A stretch of DNA of 64,000 bases from Pseudorhodoferax sp965279475. GTDB lineage: Bacteria; Pseudomonadota; Gammaproteobacteria; Burkholderiales; Burkholderiaceae_C. The notes beneath the pieces were generated by a model. It worked only from the letters and a program-made list of their open reading frames with translations, was not told the DNA's origin and made no database searches. Positions 18,110 to 26,398 of the stretch are shown piece after piece. Each line of letters begins with the position of its first letter. The stretch's first letter is position 1. Location: positions 372,001 to 436,000 of the forward strand of contig CBDIIA010000002.1 of the NCBI GenBank assembly GCA_965279475.1. The letters are read 5' to 3'. Position numbers and translations under genes: made by a program.

Positions 18110-18240
18110 CAGGCTGTCGCAAAGCTACTGCGCAGACCATCCACGGCGTTGCGCGGTGCTCGCCATCCTCACGTACCGCCAGTACGTTCCGGTGGCTGCG
18201 CTCCGGGCGCCTTGCTCGCGAGGCTTTTCAACAGCCTGCT
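18108..18240. repeat. 133-bp palindromic element with 18-bp terminal inverted repeats
   Basis: The left end AGCAGGCTGTCGCAAAGC (18108-18125) and the right end GCTTTTCAACAGCCTGCT (18223-18240) are inverted repeats matching at 16 of 18 positions. A perfect internal palindrome ACGTAC-N5-GTACGT lies at 18171-18187. The element carries no gene and starts inside the upstream stop codon. It looks like a non-autonomous MITE or REP-type intergenic repeat. Copy number in the genome cannot be seen here. Confidence 0.7.
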
Positions 18241-18245
18241 GGAGC

Positions 18246-18266
18246 GTTCAGCGTTCAGCGTTCAAC
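18246..18266. repeat. three tandem 7-bp repeats
   Basis: GTTCAGC, GTTCAGC and GTTCAAC follow each other at 18246-18266, just beyond the palindromic element and overlapping the last codons of the minus-strand diguanylate cyclase gene. This is a small slippage-type repeat with no evident function. Confidence 0.5.
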
Positions 18267-19368
18267 TGTCCGCAGCAGCCGTCACACGGTTGCGGCCGTC
18301 TTCCTTGCTGCGGTAGAGCGCCCGGTCGGCCCGCGCGATGGCACGGCTGAGCGGCTCGTCCTTGCCGAGCACCGCCACCCCCAGCGACAAGGTGAGCCCG
18401 ATCGACAGGTCGGCCGTGTCGCTCACGCCGGTGACGGCGATGCGGATGCGTTCGGCCGTGGCCATCGCGGCATCGAGCGCGGTGGCCGGCAGCAGGATCA
18501 GGAACTCCTCGCCGCCCCAGCGCGCCACCACGTCGTGTTCGCGGCACACCGTGCGGAGTGCGGCCGCCACGTCGCGCAGCACCTGGTCGCCGGCCTCGTG
18601 GCCGCAGCGGTCGTTGATCTGCTTGAAATGGTCGATGTCGGCCAGCACCAGCGCCAGCGCGTCGCCGGTGCGCGTGGCGCGGGCGATCTCGTGCCGGGTC
18701 AGCGTCACGAAATGGCGGCGGTTGGCCAGGCCGGTCAACGGATCACGCGTGGCCAGATCGACCAGCTTGCGTTCGGCGCGCCGCACCGTGGCGTAGTAGA
18801 ACCGCGCCGTCGACGAGGCCATCGCGAACACGATGGTCACGTTGAAGGTGTGCACGATCGCCAGGCCGGTTGCGCTCAACGGCTGCAGCACGCCGATGTG
18901 CCGGCTCAGCGTGTGCAGTCCCAGGTAGAACAGCAGCAGGATCACCAGCAGCGACAGGTAACGCTTGCGGCTGCTCAGCACGATGGCCGGGATGAACATC
19001 AGCAGGTAGTAGTGGAAGCCGCTGTCCCAGCCCACCAGCAGCGAGCCGATGGCGGCGTGGCCCAGCACCTCGATCCAGATCAGCACGATGGCCGGCGTGT
19101 TGATGCGCCGCACGACGAGCCGGTAGGCGCAGCCGTAGAGCGCGATGCTGCCGATGTTCAGCCAGGCCAGCGTCGGCGAGTCCAGCAGCAGGAACAGCAC
19201 GAAAAACGCCAGGTCGACCGTGGCGGCCACCAGCGTGACACGCCGCACCATGATCCAGAAGGCGCCGTGGGCGATCTGGCTGCCGCCGGTGTCGGCGCCG
19301 GCAGGGCCTGGCAACTCGGAATGCGACTGCGACAGTGCCTCCGCAGTGGAGGCAGGAACAATGGACAT
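18262..19368 (-). CDS. membrane-bound diguanylate cyclase (GGDEF)
   Basis: 368-residue inner-membrane protein with five or six membrane helices (about 40-190: LVAATVDLAFFVLFLLL, SIALYGCAYRLVV, LSLLVILLLFYLGL and others), then a GGDEF domain (about 205-365). The active site is RWGGEEFLIL, and REHD five residues before it is an intact RxxD inhibitory c-di-GMP site. So it should make c-di-GMP under product inhibition. ATG at 19368 is preferred because upstream in-frame residues are Pro/Arg-rich and unlike a protein start. The membrane sensor family is not recognised. Confidence 0.9.
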   Translation of the reverse strand: MSIVPASTAEALSQSHSELPGPAGADTGGSQIAHGAFWIMVRRVTLVAATVDLAFFVLFLLLDSPTLAWLNIGSIALYGCAYRLVVRRINTPAIVLIWIEVLGHAAIGSLLVGWDSGFHYYLLMFIPAIVLSSRKRYLSLLVILLLFYLGLHTLSRHIGVLQPLSATGLAIVHTFNVTIVFAMASSTARFYYATVRRAERKLVDLATRDPLTGLANRRHFVTLTRHEIARATRTGDALALVLADIDHFKQINDRCGHEAGDQVLRDVAAALRTVCREHDVVARWGGEEFLILLPATALDAAMATAERIRIAVTGVSDTADLSIGLTLSLGVAVLGKDEPLSRAIARADRALYRSKEDGRNRVTAAADS

Positions 19369-19509
19369 GCAAGCGCTCGTCTGCGACCGCCGGGCGGTGC
19401 GCGTCAAGGGGGGCGGTGCGGCTTCGGCCAGCCTCCGCGATGCCCGGACTCTAGCACCAGCCGGCGACACCGCCCTGACGCGGCGCGGGCGCCGATCCCC
19501 GGCCGTGCG

Positions 19510-20490
19510 TCATCCCCGTACCGTGCGCAGCGGCTGGCGTGCCAGCCAGGCCTGGTAACCGCCGCTGCCGCCGCCGAACACGGGCTCGACCGGAAACAGC
19601 GCCCCCAGCAGCAGGCCGTCGCGGTCGATCGGGAACGCCGGCCGCAGTTCCGGCGCACTGGTGCGGCCGAGCGACTGCCCCAGTTCGAGGTCGATCAGCT
19701 GCGCGCCGCGGCGGATCTCCCCGAGCGCTTGCTCGTCGGTGCCGACCGACTCGGCCAGGGCTTCGAGCTCCTCCAGGCCGCTCACCGGTTCGAGCTGCAG
19801 CCAGCCGATGTGCCCGTCGGCCGAGCGCCCCAGCACCCCGAAGGGGTCGCCCAACACCACGTACTCGACCCAGCGCCCGGCGATCAGCGTGCCGAGCGCC
19901 CGCGCGATCGACGGCGTGCGCAGCACCGCGTTCTGCGCCGGGTTCAGCGTGCCGCGCCAGATCTGCGAGAAGCGGTCACTGGCATTGGCCTGCATGCGCT
20001 GCAGCGCATCGACCAGGCGCTGGGCGAGGTCGGGCGCCTGCTTCGGCAGGAACTGGTCGATCAGGCCGCGGTTGAACGCCTGCACCGCGATCTGCTCGTC
20101 GGCCTGCCCGGTCAGCAGCACACGCAGGCCGGGCCAGCCGGGCAGCTCTTCGAGGGTCTGCAGGCCGTTGAGTTCGGGCATCGAATAGTCGACCACGCAG
20201 ACCTGGGTCAGCGCATAACGCCGCGCGGCGTGCTCGGCCCAGTAGGCCAGGATCTGCGGCACCAGCGGCGTCGCGCCCTGGCGCCAACGGTCGATCATCT
20301 GCTGCTGGGCCCAGGCATCGGCCTCCCAGTGCGGTGGCTCCTGCTGCAGCTGCACGATGCAGTCGCCAGGCCGCGTGAAGAGCCGCACATGCCAGTGCGC
20401 CGGCACCACCAGGGCCAGCATCTCCAGATAGTCCGGATCGTCGTCCAGGAATGCGACAGTGCCGGGCGAGTGAAACAGCGGAAGACTCAT
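19510..20490 (-). CDS. response regulator-like protein with enlarged receiver domain
   Basis: 326-residue protein. Acidic residues at 16-18 (FLDDDPDY), phosphoacceptor Asp101 (VCVVDYSMPELNG), the threonine in RVLLTGQAD and the lysine in FLPKQAP are receiver landmarks. In typical receivers the phosphorylated aspartate lies near residue 54; here about 45 extra residues, rich in Trp and Gln, sit between strand 1 and strand 3. The C-terminal half (about 170-326) has no recognisable output domain. The start is 26 nt from a divergent LuxR-type gene, so the two are probably functionally linked. Confidence 0.75.
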   Translation of the reverse strand: MSLPLFHSPGTVAFLDDDPDYLEMLALVVPAHWHVRLFTRPGDCIVQLQQEPPHWEADAWAQQQMIDRWRQGATPLVPQILAYWAEHAARRYALTQVCVVDYSMPELNGLQTLEELPGWPGLRVLLTGQADEQIAVQAFNRGLIDQFLPKQAPDLAQRLVDALQRMQANASDRFSQIWRGTLNPAQNAVLRTPSIARALGTLIAGRWVEYVVLGDPFGVLGRSADGHIGWLQLEPVSGLEELEALAESVGTDEQALGEIRRGAQLIDLELGQSLGRTSAPELRPAFPIDRDGLLLGALFPVEPVFGGGSGGYQAWLARQPLRTVRG

Positions 20491-20516
20491 TGCATACAGT
20501 CCAGAGGGTCGAAGCG

Positions 20517-21218
20517 ATGGTATTGTCACGGTACACCTCAACCATGTCGACCAACCCACCTGACAGATCTGACAGTCGTGACCTGCTCGACCTGATGGCC
20601 GACTGGCTGCGCGCGTTGCGCGACCACGAGGTCGACGCGCTGGTGGTGCTGGGACCCGACCTGTTCGGCGGACCCGAGGCGCGCCGCGTGCTCGCCGTGT
20701 ACCCGTGCGACGCACGCGAGGCCGCGCAAGGCCTGGCCCGCAGCGAAGACTTCGGTACGACCTGGGTCGACTCACGCGCACCGCTGGTGGCCTGGCAGCA
20801 CATCGCCAAGACCCATGCGGACGGCGGCGGGCAATGGCGCGGCCTGTGGCTCGCACGCGGCAACCAGACCGTGATCCGCGTGGCATTCAGCCTGCCGGCC
20901 GGCCGCTCGTTCGAGTGTTTCATGTTCAGCCCGCGCGAGCTGCACGACCGCAGCGAGGCAACCACGCTGGCGTGGTCGGCGCTCAACATCTGGCCGGCGC
21001 TGCGGGCTGCGCTGGTGGCGGCGCACAGCCCGCTCACGCGGCGCGAACTCGAATGCCTGACGCTGGCCTTCGAAGGCCTGACGGCGCGCGCCAGCGCCGA
21101 CCGCATGGGCTGCACCGAACGCACGGTCAACTTCCACCTGGCCAACGCGATGGCCAAGCTGCGCGCCGACAACAAGATGGCGGCGATTCAGCGCGCCTGC
21201 TGGCTCGGCGCGATCTGA
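20517..21218 (+). CDS. LuxR-type transcriptional regulator (orphan)
   Basis: 233-residue regulator with a C-terminal LuxR helix-turn-helix: PLTRRELECLTLAFEGLTARASADRMGCTERTVNFHLANAMAKLRADNKMAAIQRA. The N-terminal 160 residues resemble an autoinducer-binding domain in size and place, but the diagnostic aromatic and aspartate positions are not clear. No LuxI synthase gene is nearby, so it would be a LuxR solo. ATG at 20517 is chosen because GAGGG lies eight bases upstream; ATG at 20544 lacks a ribosome site. Its 3' end overlaps the convergent amidase by 31 nt. Confidence 0.88.
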   Translation: MVLSRYTSTMSTNPPDRSDSRDLLDLMADWLRALRDHEVDALVVLGPDLFGGPEARRVLAVYPCDAREAAQGLARSEDFGTTWVDSRAPLVAWQHIAKTHADGGGQWRGLWLARGNQTVIRVAFSLPAGRSFECFMFSPRELHDRSEATTLAWSALNIWPALRAALVAAHSPLTRRELECLTLAFEGLTARASADRMGCTERTVNFHLANAMAKLRADNKMAAIQRACWLGAI

Positions 21219-22639
21219 AGGATGTCCTGCGCCGCCGTCTCGTAAGCGGCAGCCAGGCGCAGCACCGACAGGTCGTCGCGCGGCCGTCCGATCAGCTGCA
21301 ACCCCATCGGCAGCCCGCCAGGCCCGAAGCCCGCCGGCACGCTGATGCAGGGCAGGCCCGCGAAGGTGGCATAGATCACCACCTCCATCCAACGGTGGTA
21401 GGTGTCCATCGCGCGACCGGCGATCTGGGTGGGCCAGCGCAGCGCGGCATCGAACGGCCAGACCTGCGCCGTCGGCAGCGCCAGATAGTCGTGGCGCTCG
21501 AACAGCCGCAGCAGGTGCTGGTAGAACGCGCTGCGCTGGGCGCTGGCGGCGGTGAATTCGCGGCCGGTGAGCGCGGCCGCCTGGTCGACCTCCCACAGCG
21601 CTTCGGGCTTGACGAGAGCGCGGTTCTTCGGGTTCACCAGGTGCGGCGCGATGCGGGCCGCCACCAGCGCGCGGCGCCAGACCAGCCAGGCGTTCCATAC
21701 CGGCTCGGGTGCCGTGCCCAGGCCGATCGGCTCGACCGCGCAGCCGAGCCCGGCACAGCGGTGCAGCGCCGCCTCACACACCGCCAGGATGCCCGGCTCC
21801 ATCGGCAGATAACCGCCCAGGTCTGCCAGCCAGCCGATGCGCACCTGCCGCGCGTCGAAACCCGGCAAGGCATCGGCGAAGCGGGCGCCATCGGCCAGCG
21901 ACAACGGGGCGCGCGGGTCGTAGCCGGCCTGCGTGTCGAGCAGCCGGGCCAGGTCGCGCACCGTGCGCGCCATCGGTCCTTCGGTGCCCAGCTGGGCGAC
22001 CCAGCCATCGGTCGACGGCCACATCGGCACCCGGCCCTGGCTGGGGCGCATGCCGAAGATGTTGTTCCAGCCGGCGGGGTTGCGCAGGCTGCCCATGAAG
22101 TCGCTGCCGTCGGCCATCGGCAGCATGCGGGTGGCGATCGCGACAGCCGCACCACCGCTGCTGCCGCCCGCCGACAGCGCGGGCGCATAGGCATTGCGCG
22201 TGACGCCGAACACCTCGTTGAAGGTGTGCGAGCCGAGCCCGAACTCGGGCGTGTTGGTCTTGCCGATGACGATGCAGCCGGCCGCCTTCATGCGCTGCGC
22301 CAGCAGCCCGTCCTCCTTGGGCACGAAGGTCGCCAGCAGCGGCGAGCCCTGCGTGGTCGCAATGCCGGCCGTGGCCGCCAGATCCTTGATCGCCTGCGGC
22401 AGCCCGTGCATCCAGCCCTTGGACTGCCCCCGGGCGAGCAACGCATCGTGCGCGTCGGCCTGCTGCAGCAACAGGTCGGTATCCTGCAGGCTGACGATGG
22501 CGTTGTGCGCCGGATTGACCTCTTCGATGCGCTGCAGCGTCGCCTGCATCAGCTCTCGGCATGAAATCTGCTTGTCGTGAATCGCAACGGACAGGTCGTG
22601 GGCGTCGCAGGCGTGTAGGGGAAAACGCGAGTGGCTCAT
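21188..22639 (-). CDS. amidase signature family enzyme
   Basis: 483-residue amidase. The triad is Lys85 (PQAIKDL), cis-Ser160 (SAGGSSGGA) and nucleophile Ser184 (GSDFMGSLRNPAG), with the family's 24-residue spacing. The GSDFMGS variant places it in a different branch from the other two amidases here, which have GTDGAGS. It is divergent, with a 50-nt gap, from a peptide-importer operon, and its 3' end overlaps the luxR-type gene. Hydrolysis of an imported amide or peptide derivative is the likely role. Confidence 0.92.
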   Translation of the reverse strand: MSHSRFPLHACDAHDLSVAIHDKQISCRELMQATLQRIEEVNPAHNAIVSLQDTDLLLQQADAHDALLARGQSKGWMHGLPQAIKDLAATAGIATTQGSPLLATFVPKEDGLLAQRMKAAGCIVIGKTNTPEFGLGSHTFNEVFGVTRNAYAPALSAGGSSGGAAVAIATRMLPMADGSDFMGSLRNPAGWNNIFGMRPSQGRVPMWPSTDGWVAQLGTEGPMARTVRDLARLLDTQAGYDPRAPLSLADGARFADALPGFDARQVRIGWLADLGGYLPMEPGILAVCEAALHRCAGLGCAVEPIGLGTAPEPVWNAWLVWRRALVAARIAPHLVNPKNRALVKPEALWEVDQAAALTGREFTAASAQRSAFYQHLLRLFERHDYLALPTAQVWPFDAALRWPTQIAGRAMDTYHRWMEVVIYATFAGLPCISVPAGFGPGGLPMGLQLIGRPRDDLSVLRLAAAYETAAQDILQIAPSQQAR

Positions 22640-22689
22640 GCTTTGTTTTGGATTGCAATGGCCTCCATCATCCTCCAGGAGTCAATTTG

Positions 22690-24264
22690 ATGAATCGTCG
22701 CTCCCTCGTGGCCCTCGCGTCGCTCGCCGCAGCGCTGCTGACCCCGTTCGCAGTGCAGGCGCAGGACAAGGTCTTGCGCGTTGTGCCGCAGGCCAACCTG
22801 ACCATCCTGGATCCGATCTGGACCACGGCCTTCGTGTCGCGCAACCACGGCTACATGATCTACGACACGCTGTTCGGCACCGATTCGGCCGGCAAGGTCA
22901 AGCCGCAGATGGTCGACAAGTGGAGCGTCTCCAAGGACAACCTGACCTGGACCTTCACGCTGCGCGACGGCCTCGAATTCCACGACGGCAAGCCGGTCAC
23001 CAGCGAGGACGTGATCGCCTCGCTCAAGCGCTGGGCCAGCCGCGACAGCTTCGGTGGCGTGATGGCCCGGAGCGTCGACAGCTACGCGGCAACGGACGCC
23101 AAGACCTTCGTCATCAAGCTCAAGCAGCCCTTCGGCGTGATGCTCGAGGCGCTGGGCAAACCCTCGTCCAACACGCCATTCATCATGCCGGCGCGCATCG
23201 CCGCGACGCCGGGCACCGAGCAGATCAAGGAGCACATCGGCTCCGGTCCATACAAGTTCGTGCCGGCCGAGTACAAGGCGGGCGAGAAGGTCGTCTATGT
23301 GAAGAACGACAAGTACAAGTCGCGCGCCGAGCCGCCGGACGGCACGACGGGTGGCAAGCCGGTGTTCCTCGACCGAGTCGAATGGGTCATCATCCGCGAC
23401 CCGCAGACGCAGTTCAATGCGCTGGTCGCCGGCGAGGTCGACATCATCGAGCAGCCGACCTTCGAGCAGTACGCGACGCTGAAGGCCACGAAGGACGTCA
23501 AGCTGGTCGACGCCCAGCCCGACGGCCTGCAGTACATCATGCGGTTCAACCACCTCCACCCGCCGTTCGACAACGTGAAGATCCGCCAGGCCGCGATGGT
23601 GGCGCTGGGCCAGGAAGCGTTCCTGAAGACCCAGGTCGGCGCGCCCGGCATGTACAAGTTCTGCAAGAGCATGTTCCCTTGCGGCACGCCGTTCGCGAGC
23701 GACAACACCAGCTACTTCACCGGCACCGCCAACCCGCAGAAGGCGCAGCAGATGCTGAAGGAAGCCGGCTACAACGGCACGCCGGTGCTGCTGATGCGCC
23801 CGACCGACCTGGCTTCGATCGCCAAGCTGCCGCTGGTGGCCAAGCAGCAGCTCGAAGCCGCCGGCTTCAAGGTCGACATGCAGCAGATGGACTGGGCCAC
23901 CCTGGTGGCGCGCCGCGCGAAGAAGGACGCACCTTCGGCCGGCGGATGGAATGCCTTTCTCACGGCCTGGACGGCCGGCGACATCCTGAACCCGCTGACG
24001 ATGGCGATGATGAACGCCGCCGGCGACAAGGGCTGGTTCGGCTGGCAGGACGACAAGCAGATCGAGGAGCTGAAGGCCAAGTTCGCGATGGCCTCGACCG
24101 ACGCCGAGAAGAAGAAGCTCGCCGAGCAACTGCAGCTGCGCGCGTTCGACACCGCCACCCACGTGCCGCTGGGGCAGTACAACAACCCGGCTGCGGTGCG
24201 CACCAACATCACGGGCCTGGTGCCCGGCGGCGCCCAGGTCTACTGGAACATCAAGAAGAACTAG
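22690..24264 (+). CDS. ABC transporter substrate-binding protein, DppA/OppA family
   Basis: 524-residue periplasmic binding protein of the peptide/nickel (cluster C) family. The signal peptide is MNRRSLVALASLAAALLTPF with cleavage after VQA. Family features are NHGYMIYDTLFGTD, the PQMVDKWSVSKDNLTWTFTLRDGLEFHDGKP block, IGSGPYKFV and a two-lobe mature domain of normal length. AGGAG eight bases upstream of the ATG at 22690 gives a strong start. It heads the importer operon but is separated from the first permease by a palindromic repeat. A peptide or amide ligand is inferred from the downstream M81 peptidase and amidase. Confidence 0.95.
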   Translation: MNRRSLVALASLAAALLTPFAVQAQDKVLRVVPQANLTILDPIWTTAFVSRNHGYMIYDTLFGTDSAGKVKPQMVDKWSVSKDNLTWTFTLRDGLEFHDGKPVTSEDVIASLKRWASRDSFGGVMARSVDSYAATDAKTFVIKLKQPFGVMLEALGKPSSNTPFIMPARIAATPGTEQIKEHIGSGPYKFVPAEYKAGEKVVYVKNDKYKSRAEPPDGTTGGKPVFLDRVEWVIIRDPQTQFNALVAGEVDIIEQPTFEQYATLKATKDVKLVDAQPDGLQYIMRFNHLHPPFDNVKIRQAAMVALGQEAFLKTQVGAPGMYKFCKSMFPCGTPFASDNTSYFTGTANPQKAQQMLKEAGYNGTPVLLMRPTDLASIAKLPLVAKQQLEAAGFKVDMQQMDWATLVARRAKKDAPSAGGWNAFLTAWTAGDILNPLTMAMMNAAGDKGWFGWQDDKQIEELKAKFAMASTDAEKKKLAEQLQLRAFDTATHVPLGQYNNPAAVRTNITGLVPGGAQVYWNIKKN

Positions 24265-24282
24265 CAAGACGCGCGGCCCTGC

Positions 24283-24380
24283 TCCCTCGCCCCTCTGGGG
24301 AGAGGGCTGGGGTGAGGGGCTCGGCCGCGTGGCGATAGCCGCCGGCCCTCACCCCTGCCCTCTCCCGGAGGGAGAGGGAG
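24283..24380. repeat. inverted pair of palindromic GC-rich repeats (REP-like)
   Basis: GAGAGGGCTGGGGTGAGGG (24300-24318) and CCCTCACCCCTGCCCTCTC (24346-24364) are inverted copies with one mismatch. Each adjoins its own hairpin, CCCCTCTGGGG and CTCCCGGAGGGAG. The unit fills most of the gap between the binding protein and the first permease. Its right end also supplies GGAG upstream of an in-frame ATG at 24383. It is an intergenic repeat of bacterial REP character. Confidence 0.75.
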
Positions 24381-24421
24381 TGATGCCAATCGCCCCGCTC
24401 GAACCAGCGCTCCCACACCCC

Positions 24422-25375
24422 ATGCTCAGATTCCTCGGCCAGCGCCTGCTGGCATTGATCCCGGTGCTGCTGGTCGTGGCGGTGATCGTGTTCCTGATCC
24501 TGCGCCTGACGCCGGGCGACCCGGCGGCGGTGATCGCCGGCAACAACGCGACCAACGAGGACATCGACCGCATCCGCGCGCAGCTGGGCTTGTCCAAGCC
24601 GGTGCTGACGCAGTTCTGGATCTGGTTCAGCTCGGTGCTGCAGGGTGACCTGGGGTATTCGTTCTATCTGAACAAGCCGGTCACCGAACTCATCGGCCAA
24701 CGCATCGAGCCCACACTGTCGCTGGCAGCCGGCACGCTGCTGCTGTCGGTGCTGCTGGCCGTGCCGCTGGGCACGCTGGCGGCCTGGCGCATGGGCGGCT
24801 GGCTCGACCGCGTGCTGTCCGGGTTCTCGGTCGCGGGGTTCTCCATTCCCGTGTTCGTGGTCGGCTATGTGCTGATCTACATCTTCTCGGTGCAACTGCA
24901 CTGGCTGCCGGTGCAGGGCTACCGGCGGCTGTTCGGCACCGGCAGCCAGGGCCTCGGCGCGTGGGCCTACCAGCTGGTCCTGCCCTGGGTCACGCTGTCG
25001 ACGATCTACGTGGCGCTGATCGCCCGCGTCACCCGCGCCAGCGTGTCCGAGGCCCTGACCGAGGACTACATCCGCACCGCGCGCGCCAAGGGCCTGCGCG
25101 AGTTCGCGGTGCTGATGCGGCACGCGCTGGCCAATGCCGCGGTGCCGATCGCGACCGTCATCGGCATCGGCGTCGCGCTGCTGATCGGCGGCGTGGTGGT
25201 GACCGAGACGGTCTATGCGATTCCCGGCCTCGGCTCGCTGACGGTCGACGCGGTGCTGAACCGCGACTTCCCGGTGATCCAGGGCGTGGTGCTGTTCTTC
25301 AGCGTGCTGTACGTGCTGGTCAACCTGCTGGTCGACCTGAGCTATCTCGCGCTGGACCCGAGGATCCGCTACTGA
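24422..25375 (+). CDS. ABC transporter permease, DppB family
   Basis: 317-residue inner-membrane permease with six membrane helices. MLRFLGQRLLALIPVLLVVAVIVFL is the usual DppB N-terminus, GDPAAVIAG follows, and the coupling-helix motif appears as EDYIRTARAKGLREFAVLMRHALANA. The start at 24422 matches homologous N-termini; an in-frame ATG at 24383 has a better Shine-Dalgarno but lies in the repeat and would add 13 residues. The stop TGA shares its A with the ATG of the next gene (TGATG), so the two permeases are co-translated. Confidence 0.94.
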   Translation: MLRFLGQRLLALIPVLLVVAVIVFLILRLTPGDPAAVIAGNNATNEDIDRIRAQLGLSKPVLTQFWIWFSSVLQGDLGYSFYLNKPVTELIGQRIEPTLSLAAGTLLLSVLLAVPLGTLAAWRMGGWLDRVLSGFSVAGFSIPVFVVGYVLIYIFSVQLHWLPVQGYRRLFGTGSQGLGAWAYQLVLPWVTLSTIYVALIARVTRASVSEALTEDYIRTARAKGLREFAVLMRHALANAAVPIATVIGIGVALLIGGVVVTETVYAIPGLGSLTVDAVLNRDFPVIQGVVLFFSVLYVLVNLLVDLSYLALDPRIRY

Positions 25376-26244
25376 TGCCGATCGTCAAACGACTCTGGCG
25401 CAACAGCGCGTTCCGCTTCGGCATCGTGGTGCTGGGCCTGCTGCTGCTGCTGGCCGCCGGTGCGCCGGTGCTGGGCACGGTCGACCCGTCGGCGATGGAC
25501 TCGGGCAACATCAACATCGCCACCGGCGTGAAGGGCAACTTCGCGCTGCTCGATGGCAGCAACGTTGCGCACACCTTCTGGATGGGCAGCGACAACTTCG
25601 GCCGCGACATCTACAGCCGCGTGCTCTACGGCACGCGCACCTCGCTGCTGGTCGCGGCCTTCACGGCGGTGGTCGCCATCGGCCTCGGCGCGCTGTTCGG
25701 CATGCTGGCCGGCTACTTCCGCGCCGTCGACGCGGTGCTGATGCGGGTGATGGACGGGCTGATGGCAATCCCGGCGATCCTGCTGGCGATCGCGCTGGTG
25801 GCGGCGCTGGGTGCGCAGCTGTGGACCGTGGTGGTGGCCATCGCCATCCCCGAGGTGCCGCGCGTGACGCGGCTGGTGCGCGCGCTGGTGCTGACGCTGC
25901 GCGAGGAGCCCTTCGTCGAGGCCGCACGGGCGCTGGCCACGCCCACCTGGGTCGTGCTGCTGCGCCACATCCTGCCGAACGCGATGGCGCCGCTGATCGT
26001 GCAAGGCACCTTCATCGCCGCCTCGGCCGTGCTGACCGAGGCGATCCTGAGTTTCCTCGGCCTGGGCCTGCCGGCCGACGTGCCGACCTGGGGCAACATC
26101 ATGGCCGAGGGCCGCACGCAGTTCACGCAGTACCCGAGCAACGTGCTGTTCCCCGCGCTGTTCCTGGTGCCGACGGTACTGGCGATCAACCTGCTCGGCG
26201 ATGGCTTGCGCGACGTGCTCGATCCGAAGTTCGCGAAAAGATGA
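25375..26244 (+). CDS. ABC transporter permease, DppC family
   Basis: 289-residue inner-membrane permease, partner of the preceding gene. It has the DppC N-terminal helix, the periplasmic WMGSDNFGRDIYSRVLYGTRTSL motif and a coupling helix EPFVEAARALATPTWVVLLRHILPNAMAPLIV. Five or six membrane helices are evident, ending LGDGLRDVLDPKFAKR, a conserved terminus. The start overlaps the previous stop by one base. The ATPase gene follows after a 154-nt gap filled by a repeat. Confidence 0.95.
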   Translation: MPIVKRLWRNSAFRFGIVVLGLLLLLAAGAPVLGTVDPSAMDSGNINIATGVKGNFALLDGSNVAHTFWMGSDNFGRDIYSRVLYGTRTSLLVAAFTAVVAIGLGALFGMLAGYFRAVDAVLMRVMDGLMAIPAILLAIALVAALGAQLWTVVVAIAIPEVPRVTRLVRALVLTLREEPFVEAARALATPTWVVLLRHILPNAMAPLIVQGTFIAASAVLTEAILSFLGLGLPADVPTWGNIMAEGRTQFTQYPSNVLFPALFLVPTVLAINLLGDGLRDVLDPKFAKR

Positions 26245-26245
26245 C

Positions 26246-26341
26246 CACCCCCGTTTCTTGCTCACTTCGTGTAGCCGAATCCCCCCTCAAGGGGGCAACA
26301 CCGACGGCCCGGCAGCGCCGGTTCCGTGGTGTTCCTGGCAT
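26246..26341 (+). repeat. dispersed repeat, copy A (inverted relative to 31221-31320)
   Basis: About 96 bp with a core GCTCACTTCGTGTAGCC (26260-26276), then CCCCCTCAAGGGG, a CGGCC-rich stretch, GTTCCG and CTGGCAT. All of these recur in the same order on the opposite strand at 31221-31320. It begins two bases after the DppC stop. No gene is present; it is a genome-dispersed intergenic repeat inferred from two copies in this window. Confidence 0.75.
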
Positions 26342-26398
26342 CTGGCCGCGCCGGCCTCGGATGCCGTGCACGTCATACAGGTCCGCCAAGACGCTGGC

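Noticed and set aside
17764..20595. A 943-codon plus-strand open frame
   Set aside because: It is a shadow of the rhodanese domain, the diguanylate cyclase and the receiver gene and crosses the palindromic repeat.
20517..21218. A complete LuxI/LuxR quorum-sensing pair
   Set aside because: No LuxI-like synthase is encoded nearby and the autoinducer-pocket residues are not clear.
26246..26398. An in-frame upstream extension of the ABC ATPase through the repeat
   Set aside because: Translation there is repeat-derived and unlike DppD; the ATG at 26399 gives the family N-terminus.
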